Positions 1 to 7,521 are shown, counted from the first letter of the stretch. The stretch is DNA of 8,722 nucleotides from Bacteroidota bacterium (GCA_030824295.1 JAVBYA010000450.1:1-8722); one strand, 5' to 3'. Made by a program: numbers and translations. Notes: generated from the letters alone by a model not told the origin.

Positions 1-753
1 CTCCACTGCTTCGGACGGGTCACTGATGATCATGCTCAGTCTGCCGGGACGGTAGACCTTCTTCTTGACGGAACCGTTCAGTTCTGTCCGCAATGCTTCC
101 GGGATCGACCGCAGCGCTGCATTGACTGCTTCCAATTGACGATCGCTCCATTGGAATCGGGAGGGACCAACATAATCGTTCACCACCAATAGAGCATCAT
201 TCTTCAGCCACCGGTGCAGTTTCGGCAGAACAAGATGCAGAGAATGGAAATGATGCAGCGACCCGTCGGCAATGATCAGATCGAACGAACCGTCCGGATG
301 CTCTTCCGTATGGATGTCTGAAGTTCGGAACCGGAGCCGTTCCTGCAGTCCCTTTGATGTAGCATTGGAAGAAGCCTGTGCGATCCGCTGTTCAGAGATA
401 TCGGTCCCGGTGAGATGCAGGTTCGGACACGAGCGTATCCATTGTTCTTCTTTTAGACCGATTCCGCACCCGAGTGACAGTCCTGTCACTGCTTGCCTTG
501 ACGACAAGTAGCTGCGGTAGACGTGGGTTTGGTAGGGAAGAGAGGGATCCCCGGTGATGAGTCTGTTCCATCGTTCATGGATAGCCGGAACATTCCACCA
601 GTGCACCGGAGCGGCATCGGTATGTTCCCACGAGTGTTGCACCCGGGACGAGCTGTTGCCGAACAGTTTTGCGATGGTCACACGACGACCTGCCGAGCGC
701 AGCTTACGCGCCAGGATGACGAAATCATGGAGATTCACCAGACCGTTGAACAT
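1..753 (-). CDS. class I SAM-dependent methyltransferase (C-terminus off the window)
   Basis: This is a Rossmann-fold methyltransferase that would transfer a methyl group from S-adenosylmethionine to an unknown acceptor. I translated the minus strand by hand. The frame is open from a stop at 843-841 to the left edge, so about 251 residues are visible and the C-terminus is missing. Motif I (LSLGCGIGLKE, about residues 92-102) binds SAM. The acidic strand-2 motif follows (LTGTDISEQR, about 114-123), then the motif IV region (FDLIIADGSLHHF, about 157-169). A Trp-rich segment (WWNVPAIHERWNRLITGD) precedes the SAM motif. I chose ATG 753 because it is the only conventional start codon between the upstream stop and motif I. 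No clear Shine-Dalgarno precedes it, and in-frame ATT/ATC codons near 826-831 are possible but unlikely alternatives. It lies 125 nt after a small membrane-protein gene on the same strand. The substrate cannot be read from the sequence. Confidence 0.85.
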   Translation of the reverse strand, partial: MFNGLVNLHDFVILARKLRSAGRRVTIAKLFGNSSSRVQHSWEHTDAAPVHWWNVPAIHERWNRLITGDPSLPYQTHVYRSYLSSRQAVTGLSLGCGIGLKEEQWIRSCPNLHLTGTDISEQRIAQASSNATSKGLQERLRFRTSDIHTEEHPDGSFDLIIADGSLHHFHSLHLVLPKLHRWLKNDALLVVNDYVGPSRFQWSDRQLEAVNAALRSIPEALRTELNGSVKKKVYRPGRLSMIISDPSEAVE

Positions 754-878
754 GGAGATGCGATCGGATACCGTATATCGTTGAATGTAATGTGAAAGAA
801 GATACGAAGAATATCGGGGAAGGGAAATGATGCAGCTACGTCAAGGATGTTCTTGCCGTCGCGAATTTTCGTTCCGCT

Positions 879-1247
879 TCAGATGTAAGACACGATGATA
901 GCATAGAGCAAGATCGGAACGATCACACAGAAAATGATCGAGGCTGCGATATACCCCACTCCGAATCTTCTAAAATATAACAAGAATTCCACAGAATACT
1001 CGAACAGGTTTTGTGCGAACGTCTCACCGTCGCGGACAAATATCCGCACCAGGATGCAGAGCGTGATGAACGCTGCCGTATAATAGTAAGTGCCGACGGC
1101 GATATCGATCAACAGAGCCCAGGAAAGAGGGATCAGAAGATAATAGACAAGGATATTGGCTGCCTCATAACTGATCTTGAGTTTGCGGGCCAACAACCGC
1201 AATGCCAGTTCAACAATTCGGAATATATCGTGGAGTGCCCTGTTCAT
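879..1247 (-). CDS. small three-helix membrane protein, function unknown
   Basis: This is a 122-residue protein that I do not recognise as a named family. It has an amphipathic basic N-terminus (about residues 1-28) followed by three hydrophobic segments: about 31-51 (around LVYYLLIPLSWALLIDIAVG), 54-71, and 97-120 at the extreme C-terminus. A short charged loop (VRDGETFAQN, about 71-80) separates segments 2 and 3. It is probably an inner-membrane protein. The start is supported by AGAAGGA at 1264-1258 on the minus strand, with the AAGGA core ending 10 nt before the ATG. It sits between a methyltransferase downstream and a glycosyltransferase upstream, but a strong terminator lies between it and the glycosyltransferase. 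It may therefore be the first gene of a transcript that includes the methyltransferase. The hydrophobic pattern and good ribosome site make it a credible gene. No function is proposed. Confidence 0.75.
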   Translation of the reverse strand: MNRALHDIFRIVELALRLLARKLKISYEAANILVYYLLIPLSWALLIDIAVGTYYYTAAFITLCILVRIFVRDGETFAQNLFEYSVEFLLYFRRFGVGYIAASIIFCVIVPILLYAIIVSYI

Positions 1248-1733
1248 TTTACAATGGTCCTTCTTCCATCCACTGTTCAGTGCTATCTGTCATGAAGTCC
1301 GCTTCGGCGGCCGATCGGCGTTAAGACACTGCGGTACGTTCTTCTTATGAGATGACAGAAAATAGGAAGACCCGGGACCGCTTTCTGGTATTGCTACTAT
1401 TCAGGGATTGGTGAGCAAGATCCTTTCGAACAGCCCAGCGAACCATGTTGTCGAAGAGAACGCTCCGAGAGAAGATGCATCCACACGAAACCGACAAAAC
1501 GAAAACACCCGAGACAAGCTCGGGTGTTGTTGTTCAGGATCGGAGTAAGACACCTCAGTGAGTGACATCCTCTTCGTTATCTATCCAGGCCGATATGAGA
1601 CGTGCCATGGTGATCTTCCAAGGTGGGATCTGTTACGGTAATACCTTGAGTATCCAACACAAAAAATCGTGGTTCGCTGCAGTGAACATATCATGCCGGC
1701 ACGGTAGAAGTTTCAACAATCGATCTAAATGGC
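1248..1733. other. 486-bp intergenic spacer
   Basis: This spacer separates the end of the glycosyltransferase gene from the start of the small membrane-protein gene, both on the minus strand. Its one clear feature is the hairpin terminator at 1504-1528. The part from 1248 to about 1500 should hold the promoter of the small membrane-protein gene, but I see no convincing -10/-35 pair. A CAGAAA/TTTCTG pair (1356-1361 and 1382-1387) flanks a GC-rich CCCGGG core. Two 27-codon minus-strand frames opening with GTG (1484-1401 and 1660-1577) are too short and unsupported to call as genes. Confidence 0.6.
1488..1528 (-). terminator. rho-independent terminator after the glycosyltransferase gene
   Basis: There is a perfect 10-bp stem: AACACCCGAG at 1504-1513 pairs with CTCGGGTGTT at 1519-1528 around a 5-nt loop. 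Read on the minus strand, the stem is followed by a T-rich tail (TTTTCGTTTTGTCGG, descending from 1505), as expected for an intrinsic terminator. It lies about 205 nt past the glycosyltransferase stop codon. On the plus strand the stem is followed by TGTTGTTGTT, so it might also act weakly in that direction. Confidence 0.75.
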
Positions 1734-3026
1734 TCAAGTTGTTTCGTCTGGTGCGGCCGATGGCATGATCTCCCGATACCGATGCCGGAATTCATATCCC
1801 AAGAGCATCAGCACCGGAACATACTCGATGATCAGTACCTCCCAATGATCTTTCCAGATCCCTTCCAACTGGAACTGCAGCGGTGTCAATACCGTGAGTC
1901 CGGCAGCAGCGATGAGATAGATTCCGCTCGGTTTCCGGACCAACGGTACGAGGATCCCCACCCAGCCGATATACCACGGATGCACGACGGGGGAGAATAA
2001 CAGTAATGCCAGAACGGAATAATAGATCTTCTCCAATACCGGATATTTCGTGAAGTTGATCGCGATGACCACGATCAACAGGAAGAGTGCCGCAGTGATC
2101 CGTGCCGGCTGGTTGTTATGGAAATACAGATTGAAGAGATTGAAGAAGAATCCATTGAACGTCCAATGTCGAGTGAAGGCCCGCAGGGAGACGAAGATGT
2201 CGCCGTCAAAAAGATACGGAAGGAACTGTGCCGCGAGCAGAGCGAAGGGAAGGATGAGGATCGTTATCCGTTCCTTCCAGGTCCTTCCATGGAAGAACAG
2301 TACCGGCAGCATGATCAGTGCCGCCGGTTTGACGGAGAAGGAACAGGCAAGGAAGACCAACGCCGTGACGAGTTTTCCTTCAAGATATTTATGAAGGAAC
2401 AGTATGAGGAACATCAGACCGAACAGGTCCACATGGGCATCGATGCTGTATTCGAAGATCATCAGTGGACAAGCGAAAAAGAGGAGAAGGTATTTCCTGT
2501 CGATGTTCCGAAGTTCCAGTGTTTTGATGAGCCCGAACAGCGTTATCATCTCTGCGATGAACAAGAGGGACTTGTACGCGAAGAAATGTACGCCGCCGAT
2601 GAGATATGCAAGATAAAAGATCCACTCGCTCAGCGGAAAATACATCGTCGGCATATGCGGCTGATTGATGAGTGCCGGCAATTGCCCGGTCTGGAGATGG
2701 GCTAACTCCGAAGCGTTCGGTGCGAAGAGGTACGGATTGATGGAGAATGCCTGGACCTTCCCGTCCCAGAGATAGCGGAAGATATCATCCGAGCCGACCG
2801 GATGCATGAAGATGAAACTGAACCGGAGGATGACGAAGAGGATCACCATCGCTCGAAGAGTGTTCGGTTCCATGGGCGTCCTGAACAAAAAGAACGCCAT
2901 CACCAGAAAGAGGATCGAACTGACGATCTTTGTTCCCGCATATCCGACGATCGGCTGGAACGGAAGCAGATGGGTCGATGCGATCGTCCCAAGTATCAGC
3001 AGCAATATGAGAACGGTCCTGTTCAT
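1734..3026 (-). CDS. polytopic GT-C glycosyltransferase (GT87/DUF2029-like, possible mannosyltransferase)
   Basis: This is a 430-residue protein with about ten or more hydrophobic segments, including an N-terminal helix (TVLILLLILGTIA). It has the layout of GT-C enzymes, which use polyprenyl-phosphate sugars as donors and act on the periplasmic face of the inner membrane. The first periplasmic loop carries SDDIFRYLWDGKVQAF (about residues 79-94), with acidic residues in the usual GT-C catalytic position. It is followed by INPYLFAP (about 96-103) and MPTMYFPLSEW (about 125-135). A late HPWYIGWVGILVPL segment is also typical of GT87/DUF2029 and related bacterial mannosyltransferase-like proteins. 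The sugar and acceptor are not determinable, and mannose is only a guess from the family. The start is the ATG at 3026; no strong Shine-Dalgarno is seen. It is divergent from the mannanase operon across a 205-bp spacer and ends before a strong terminator. Confidence 0.8.
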   Translation of the reverse strand: MNRTVLILLLILGTIASTHLLPFQPIVGYAGTKIVSSILFLVMAFFLFRTPMEPNTLRAMVILFVILRFSFIFMHPVGSDDIFRYLWDGKVQAFSINPYLFAPNASELAHLQTGQLPALINQPHMPTMYFPLSEWIFYLAYLIGGVHFFAYKSLLFIAEMITLFGLIKTLELRNIDRKYLLLFFACPLMIFEYSIDAHVDLFGLMFLILFLHKYLEGKLVTALVFLACSFSVKPAALIMLPVLFFHGRTWKERITILILPFALLAAQFLPYLFDGDIFVSLRAFTRHWTFNGFFFNLFNLYFHNNQPARITAALFLLIVVIAINFTKYPVLEKIYYSVLALLLFSPVVHPWYIGWVGILVPLVRKPSGIYLIAAAGLTVLTPLQFQLEGIWKDHWEVLIIEYVPVLMLLGYEFRHRYREIMPSAAPDETT

Positions 3027-3231
3027 TCAATGGTCGTTGGTTCTCAAAGAACGGTTATTCCTATAATAAACATTTATTAAATTGATAAATATCGGCATGT
3101 GTGTGGAAAATAATACCGATAAAAATCTTCAAAATGAACAGTTTTCATCCTCCGATTTTGGAATGATTGTTGTTCAATATGTCTTGGTCTATTTTGTACC
3201 ATCAATTCCAAACAATATCAGCGAGCGTACC
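3027..3231. promoter_or_regulatory. AT-rich divergent promoter region between glycosyltransferase and mannanase genes
   Basis: This 205-bp spacer is visibly richer in A+T than its flanking genes. It must contain promoters for both the leftward glycosyltransferase and the rightward mannanase operon. A consensus-like TATAAT occurs on the plus strand at 3062-3067, with a weak TTGGTT at 3037-3042 (19-nt spacing). The short palindrome GTTCT-CAA-AGAAC (3040-3052) overlaps this upstream box and could be an operator, but it may be chance. The mannanase frame stays open through this region from about 3082. That stretch has intergenic-like composition and precedes an obvious signal peptide, so I treat it as untranslated leader. 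Confidence 0.45.
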
Positions 3232-4593
3232 GTGAAACGTCTTTCCTTCTTCGCAGTTCTCTGCACAGCTCTTTTCATCCAAGGTTGCACCGGTCTTTGG
3301 CCCTTTGGAGAAGAGCGGCATTTTGTACAGGTCCGCGGCACACAATTCATGCTGGGGGACCAGCCGTATTATTATGCCGGAACGAATGTCTGGTACGGAT
3401 GTTATATCGGTTCTCCCGGGGCGACAGGGGACCGGCCCCGTCTTTTACGCGAGTTGGATTCGTTGAGTGCGAACGGAGTGACAAATCTCCGTGTACTGGG
3501 AAGTTCAGAGACGGCGCAGAGGCTTCGTGCTGTCAAACCAGCGACTGTCCGTTCGCCGGGCATCTACGACGACACTTTGCTCCTTGGTCTTGACTTCCTT
3601 CTGGCGGAGATGGATAAGAGGAATATGAAAGCGGTCATCTACTTCAGTAACTTCTGGGAATGGTCCGGAGGATTCTCGGAATACATCGCCTGGGCGAGTG
3701 GTTCACCGACATTCGATCCTGAAAAAGACGGCTGGGACAAATTTATGACCTTCTCAGCCACCTTCTATTCGAATGAAAAAGCGAACGAGTATTACCGGGA
3801 CCTCATCAAACATATCGTCCTGAGAGAGAATCACTATAACGGGCGGCTCTACCGTGAGGATCCGACGATCATGTCGTGGCAGCTGGCGAACGAACCACGT
3901 CCCGGCACGAACGGACCGGAGACGGAACAGAATCTTCCGGCATTCTACCGATGGATCGATGAGACCTCCGGTTACATCAAATCGTTGGATACACTTCATC
4001 TGGTCTCCACCGGTAACGAAGGACTCGCCGGCAGTTACCAGAACGCGGAATGTTTCATGCAGGCACACCGTTCGGTGCATGTGGATTATCTGACGATGCA
4101 TCTCTGGCCGTACAACTGGGGATGGTTCGATCCAAAGAAACAGGATGAGACGCTCCCCGGCACCATCGAAAAAGCAACGGAGTATATCAACAGTCATCTT
4201 GCCTACGCACGCAGTTTGAACAAACCAATCGTTATGGAAGAATTCGGCATCGGACGGGATAGCGGAGATTTTGCACCGGAAAGCCCGGTCACCGCACGGG
4301 ATAAATATTTCTCAACGATCTTCTCTCTTGTGTATGATTCGGCCCGCGGCGGCTCGCCGTTCGCCGGAACAAATTTCTGGGCGTGGGGCGGTATTGTCCG
4401 GGCGAAGAATCCTGATTACATGTGGAAGGTGGGTGATCCGTTCATGGGTGATCCGCCGCAGGAGCCGCAGGGGTTGAATTCCATCCTGAGCAGCGACCGT
4501 TCGACGTTAGCCATCATCCGCGACCATGCGCACAAGATGAGCCGGCTCGGCGTCACCGATACCCTCTACCGGAATCCTGTCCAGATCAAATAA
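3232..4593 (+). CDS. endo-beta-1,4-mannanase lipoprotein (GH5, subfamily 7-like)
   Basis: This is a mannan endo-1,4-beta-mannosidase (EC 3.2.1.78 by family) that cuts internal bonds of beta-mannans. I start it at GTG 3232, giving 454 residues that begin MKRLSFFAVLCTALFIQGC. This is a lipoprotein signal peptide with Cys19 as the probable lipidation site, so the enzyme should be anchored in the envelope. The GH5 TIM barrel follows. QLANEP holds the acid/base Glu (about residue 221), and VMEEFG holds the nucleophile (Glu about 337, just before Phe-Gly). Subfamily 7-like motifs include WYGCYIGSPG, NLRVLGSSE, FWEWSGGFSEYIAW, MHLWPYNWGWF, TNFWAWGG and DPPQEPQGLNS near the end. The domain looks complete. 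An in-frame extension to TTG 3082, ATG 3097 or ATG 3163 is open, but the AT-rich composition and the position of the signal peptide argue against it. No strong ribosome site precedes GTG 3232. The gene is 20 nt upstream of a beta-mannosidase and almost certainly in one operon with it. Confidence 0.92.
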   Translation: MKRLSFFAVLCTALFIQGCTGLWPFGEERHFVQVRGTQFMLGDQPYYYAGTNVWYGCYIGSPGATGDRPRLLRELDSLSANGVTNLRVLGSSETAQRLRAVKPATVRSPGIYDDTLLLGLDFLLAEMDKRNMKAVIYFSNFWEWSGGFSEYIAWASGSPTFDPEKDGWDKFMTFSATFYSNEKANEYYRDLIKHIVLRENHYNGRLYREDPTIMSWQLANEPRPGTNGPETEQNLPAFYRWIDETSGYIKSLDTLHLVSTGNEGLAGSYQNAECFMQAHRSVHVDYLTMHLWPYNWGWFDPKKQDETLPGTIEKATEYINSHLAYARSLNKPIVMEEFGIGRDSGDFAPESPVTARDKYFSTIFSLVYDSARGGSPFAGTNFWAWGGIVRAKNPDYMWKVGDPFMGDPPQEPQGLNSILSSDRSTLAIIRDHAHKMSRLGVTDTLYRNPVQIK

Positions 4594-4602
4594 CCGAACC
4601 GT

Positions 4603-4609
4603 AAAGGGA
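4603..4609 (+). promoter_or_regulatory. ribosome binding site of the beta-mannosidase gene
   Basis: AAAGGGA ends 4 nt before GTG 4614 in the 20-nt gap after the mannanase stop. Its position supports GTG 4614 as the start over the in-frame ATG at 4662. Confidence 0.65.
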
Positions 4610-4613
4610 TATC

Positions 4614-7241
4614 GTGAGAACAGCATTATATAGAATATTGACGGACCTTCAGCAGATCAGAATGGGGTCGATCCCCATCGTCTTCATATTGGCGGCAATC
4701 AGCGGAATGAGCGGATCGATTATGGCAAAGAACAGTTCGGCGAAGATCGTACAACAGATCGATGCACAATGGAAATTCCGGGACGCAACGTCGCAGCGGT
4801 GGTATTCCGCTTCCGTCCCGGGAAATGTCCACACCGATCTCCTTTCCCATAAATTGATACCGGACCCGTTCTACCGCACCAATGAGGAGGACCTGCAGTG
4901 GATCGGGGAGCGAGACTGGGTCTATCAGACGCACTTCGATGTCTCGTCCGACGTGTTGAAACGGGAGAATGTCGCCTTGATCTTCAAAGGACTTGATACG
5001 TATGCAAAGGTCTATCTGAACGATTCTCTCATTCTTCGGTCGGATAACATGTTCAGGGAATGGAAGGTGGAAGCCCGTTCTGTGCTCCGGACCGGTTCGA
5101 ACAAGATCACCATCTTCTTCCGGAATGTCTTTGATGAGACGCTTCCGAAATACCGTAATGCTCCTTTTGAACTACAAGCCTTCCCGAATAATGATCAAGG
5201 CGATCCTCGTATCGTGATGTACTCACGGAAAGCACAATTCCATTTTGGGTGGGACTGGGGACCGCGGTTGATCACCTGCGGCATCTGGAAACCGGTCATT
5301 CTTGAGGCGTGGGATTCGTTCCGTATCGACGATGTACACATCATGCAGGAACATGTCTCGAAGGATAGTGCCGATGTCCTGTCCGTCCTGAAGATCTCGA
5401 GCATGAAGGACCAAACAGTGACCATCGCGGTGAGTGCAGATTCACGGAAACTCCATTCTGAACGGCATCCGTTGAAGAAAGGGTTGAATACGGTAACGAT
5501 ACGAGGGATGCTGAAGAAACCGAAATTGTGGTGGAGCAACGGATTGGGAGAACCATATTTGTATCACTACAGCGCGGTTGTAACATCGGAAGAGGGGAAC
5601 AATGATGAATACCGCACAATGATGGGAGTCCGTTCACTGAACGTGGTGCGGGAAAAGGATTCATCCGGTATAGGACTCCGTGTTGAGCTGAATGGTGTTC
5701 CGGTATTCATGAAAGGAGCGAATTACATTCCGCTCGACAATTTTCAGAACCGTGTGACACGTGCGCGCCATGAAGAGACCGTGAAAGCGGCAGCGGATGT
5801 GAATATGAACATGCTGCGTGTCTGGGGCGGAGGGATCTATGAGGATGACTCGTTCTATGATATGTGCGACAAATACGGCATTCTGATCTGGCATGATATG
5901 CTCTTCGCCTGCGCGATGTATCCGGGGGATAAGGATTTTCTGAACAGTGTCCGGCAGGAGGTGGTCGATAATATCACCCGCATCCGGAATCATCCATCCA
6001 TCGCACTCTATTGCGGCAACAACGAGAACGAAGTCGCCTGGGAACAATGGGGATGGAAGCAGAAGTATTCCGCCGAACATCAGGCGGCATATGAGCGGGA
6101 TATGAAAGCACTCTATTATGAGACGATCCCTTCCGCTCTGCGCGAAGCGGATTCATCGCGGTACTATCATCCGTCGAGTCCCATGGCGGGATTTGCCGAT
6201 CGGCCGAAAGAGAACGGCGATACGCACTATTGGGGCGTCTGGCACGGGAAGGATCCGTTCGAAAAGTATGAGGAGAATGTGTCGCGGTTCGTCAGTGAGT
6301 ACGGTTTCCAATCCTATCCTGAACTCAGTACGATAAAAAAATTCACCTTGCGGAGCGACCGGGTGCTCGATTCCAAAGTGATGCTGGCTCATCAGCGCTG
6401 CATGGCGGATGAACGGAAGGATAAGCAGTACGGGAACCGGTTGATCAAAACGTATATGGAACGGTATTTTAAAGAACCGAAAGATTTTACATCATATCTC
6501 TACGTGAGTCAGTTGGTTCAGTCATTCGGCGTGCGGATGGCAGTAGAAGCGCACCGGAGAGCGATGCCGTTCTGTATGGGGAGTCTCTATTGGCAGATCG
6601 ATGACTGCTGGCCGGTCGCATCGTGGTCCAGCATCGATTATTACGGTAAATGGAAATCACTCCATTATCAGGCAAAGGAGTTCTTCGCACCGCTATTGAT
6701 AGCACCGAAGATCACCGGTGATTCAGTGCGGATGTTCATTGTATCGGATAGGATGGAGGAGATTGGAGGGATGCTGCACGTCTCGGTGATCGACCTTTCC
6801 GGAACGGTCATTTTCGAAGCGAAACAGAGGATCACCATCCAACCGAACTGCAGTAAGAATTACGGAACATTCGTAAAGGACAGTCTGCTCGGCAGCCGGC
6901 CGATGGACCGGCATGTTCTTGTGAGCAGGTTCATCCCGAACAAGGGAGTGAGTGTTGAGAATAGAACATATTTCGTCCATCCGAAAGAACTGGCGCTTGA
7001 AAGACCGAACTATACTGTCTCAGTGAAGAAAAAACCAGACGGATTCGAGATCACGCTTGGTTCAGATAAGCTTGCAAAGAATGTGCTGCTGCAGTTCCCG
7101 GACGGGGTGGAGGGACATTTCTCGGAGAATTATTTCGATCTGCTGCCGAACCAGCAAAAGAAGATCTTCTTCAGGACCGACTCGAATAGAAAAGATCTGG
7201 TGTATAGTTTGAAAGTATTGAGTCTGGTCGATACCTACTAG
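4614..7241 (+). CDS. secreted beta-mannosidase (GH2)
   Basis: This exo-acting beta-mannosidase (EC 3.2.1.25 by family) releases mannose from the non-reducing ends of manno-oligosaccharides, which are the products of the mannanase upstream. It has 875 residues, a normal length for the family. The N-terminus (hydrophobic IVFILAAISGMSGSIMA, about 22-38) is a signal peptide with likely cleavage after Ala38, so the enzyme is probably periplasmic. The GH2 sugar-binding domain follows (about 45-230), with VPGNVHTDLL and the hallmark RKAQFHFGWDWGPR near 205-218. Next come an Ig-like domain (about 235-345), the TIM barrel (about 345-680) and a C-terminal Ig-like region. CGNNENE contains the acid/base Glu471 and FVSEYGFQSYPE the nucleophile Glu562; both are intact. 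MNMLRVWGGGIYEDD and WHDMLFACAMYP are further family motifs. The final Tyr codon and TAG stop lie inside the left inverted repeat of a hairpin-rich element, so the original C-terminus may have differed by a few residues. Confidence 0.93.
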   Translation: MRTALYRILTDLQQIRMGSIPIVFILAAISGMSGSIMAKNSSAKIVQQIDAQWKFRDATSQRWYSASVPGNVHTDLLSHKLIPDPFYRTNEEDLQWIGERDWVYQTHFDVSSDVLKRENVALIFKGLDTYAKVYLNDSLILRSDNMFREWKVEARSVLRTGSNKITIFFRNVFDETLPKYRNAPFELQAFPNNDQGDPRIVMYSRKAQFHFGWDWGPRLITCGIWKPVILEAWDSFRIDDVHIMQEHVSKDSADVLSVLKISSMKDQTVTIAVSADSRKLHSERHPLKKGLNTVTIRGMLKKPKLWWSNGLGEPYLYHYSAVVTSEEGNNDEYRTMMGVRSLNVVREKDSSGIGLRVELNGVPVFMKGANYIPLDNFQNRVTRARHEETVKAAADVNMNMLRVWGGGIYEDDSFYDMCDKYGILIWHDMLFACAMYPGDKDFLNSVRQEVVDNITRIRNHPSIALYCGNNENEVAWEQWGWKQKYSAEHQAAYERDMKALYYETIPSALREADSSRYYHPSSPMAGFADRPKENGDTHYWGVWHGKDPFEKYEENVSRFVSEYGFQSYPELSTIKKFTLRSDRVLDSKVMLAHQRCMADERKDKQYGNRLIKTYMERYFKEPKDFTSYLYVSQLVQSFGVRMAVEAHRRAMPFCMGSLYWQIDDCWPVASWSSIDYYGKWKSLHYQAKEFFAPLLIAPKITGDSVRMFIVSDRMEEIGGMLHVSVIDLSGTVIFEAKQRITIQPNCSKNYGTFVKDSLLGSRPMDRHVLVSRFIPNKGVSVENRTYFVHPKELALERPNYTVSVKKKPDGFEITLGSDKLAKNVLLQFPDGVEGHFSENYFDLLPNQQKKIFFRTDSNRKDLVYSLKVLSLVDTY

Positions 7242-7521
7242 TGCCGTTTCTATCTTGCAAGTTTGCATTTGAAAAACGACGCTTCGACTCCGTCCCGACA
7301 GTCATGTCCCGAAGGGATGGCTTTGCCACTGAGCGAGCCCAATTTATTGGGCGAGTCTCCCGCCGCGAAGCGGTCCCTTCGGGAAAGGGACCCCGTCGGG
7401 GGAAGTCCCGCATTGTGGATTCCGCACCGTGCGGGATTCTAAGAGCGGAACATCGTCGGGACGTCGCTCAGCGTGACTGTTTAAAAAACACAAAGTAATT
7501 TATTGGAAACGGCACTAGTAG
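7235..7521. mobile_element. 287-bp MITE-like element with perfect 16-bp terminal inverted repeats
   Basis: CTACTAGTGCCGTTTC at 7235-7250 is repeated as its exact reverse complement GAAACGGCACTAGTAG at 7506-7521. Pairing stops just outside (C7234 against T7522) and just inside (T7251 against G7505), so the boundaries are sharp. If the terminal repeats proper begin inside the palindrome CTAG, that sequence would appear at both ends as a possible 4-bp target duplication; because CTAG is its own reverse complement this cannot be decided. The interior has no credible gene. It holds many short hairpins and a long outer pairing (GTCCCGAC 7292-7299 with GTCGGGAC 7455-7462), so the whole unit can fold back on itself. 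Size, terminal repeats and lack of coding capacity fit a miniature inverted-repeat element or an intergenic structured repeat. It lies between convergent genes, where it could also stop transcription. Confidence 0.6.
7292..7462. repeat. cluster of short hairpins inside the inverted-repeat element
   Basis: I read successive stem-loops: TCCC-GAA-GGGA (7307-7317), GGC-TTT-GCC (7319-7327), GCCCAA-TTTA-TTGGGC (7337-7352), CCGC-GAA-GCGG (7363-7373), GGTCCCTT-CGGGA-AAGGGACC (7372-7392), CCCC-GTC-GGGG (7391-7401) and TCCCGCA/TGCGGGA (7406-7412 with 7430-7436). An outer stem joins 7291-7299 to 7455-7463. Some neighbouring stems share bases, so they are alternative folds. The density is far above what coding DNA in the window shows. 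Whether the structure acts as DNA or RNA is unknown. Confidence 0.6.

Noticed and set aside
272..795. Plus-strand open frames opposite the methyltransferase
   Set aside because: The minus strand encodes a continuous methyltransferase with intact SAM motifs over the same bases.
1401..1484. 27-codon minus-strand frame (GTG 1484) ending FERILLTNP
   Set aside because: It starts just after a terminator, has no ribosome site and no recognisable family.
1577..1660. 27-codon minus-strand frame (GTG 1660) with protein-like text such as VLDTQGITVTDPTLEDHH
   Set aside because: It is too short, has no ribosome site and has an in-frame stop close upstream. It could be a gene remnant, but nothing confirms it.
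2118..2705. 195-codon plus-strand open frame antisense to the GT-C glycosyltransferase gene
   Set aside because: The charged, low-complexity product is the mirror of membrane-segment codons on the other strand. The minus-strand protein has clear family motifs.
3754..4197. 147-codon minus-strand open frame inside the mannanase gene
   Set aside because: It is a shadow of the GH5 coding strand, which carries both catalytic Glu motifs here.
4428..4460. GGTGATCCG direct repeat in the mannanase gene
   Set aside because: It encodes the VGDPFMGDPP segment, which is a normal part of the GH5 C-terminal region.
5661..6080. 139-codon minus-strand open frame inside the beta-mannosidase gene
   Set aside because: It is a shadow of the conserved GH2 catalytic barrel on the plus strand.
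7307..7436. Possible CRISPR array or tandem repeat in the hairpin cluster
   Set aside because: The stems differ in sequence and spacing. There is no repeated unit with regular spacers.
7241..7498. 85-codon plus-strand open frame in the inverted-repeat element
   Set aside because: It runs across hairpin arms, has Arg/Ser-rich repeat-derived composition and begins inside the mannosidase stop region. It looks like a chance frame.
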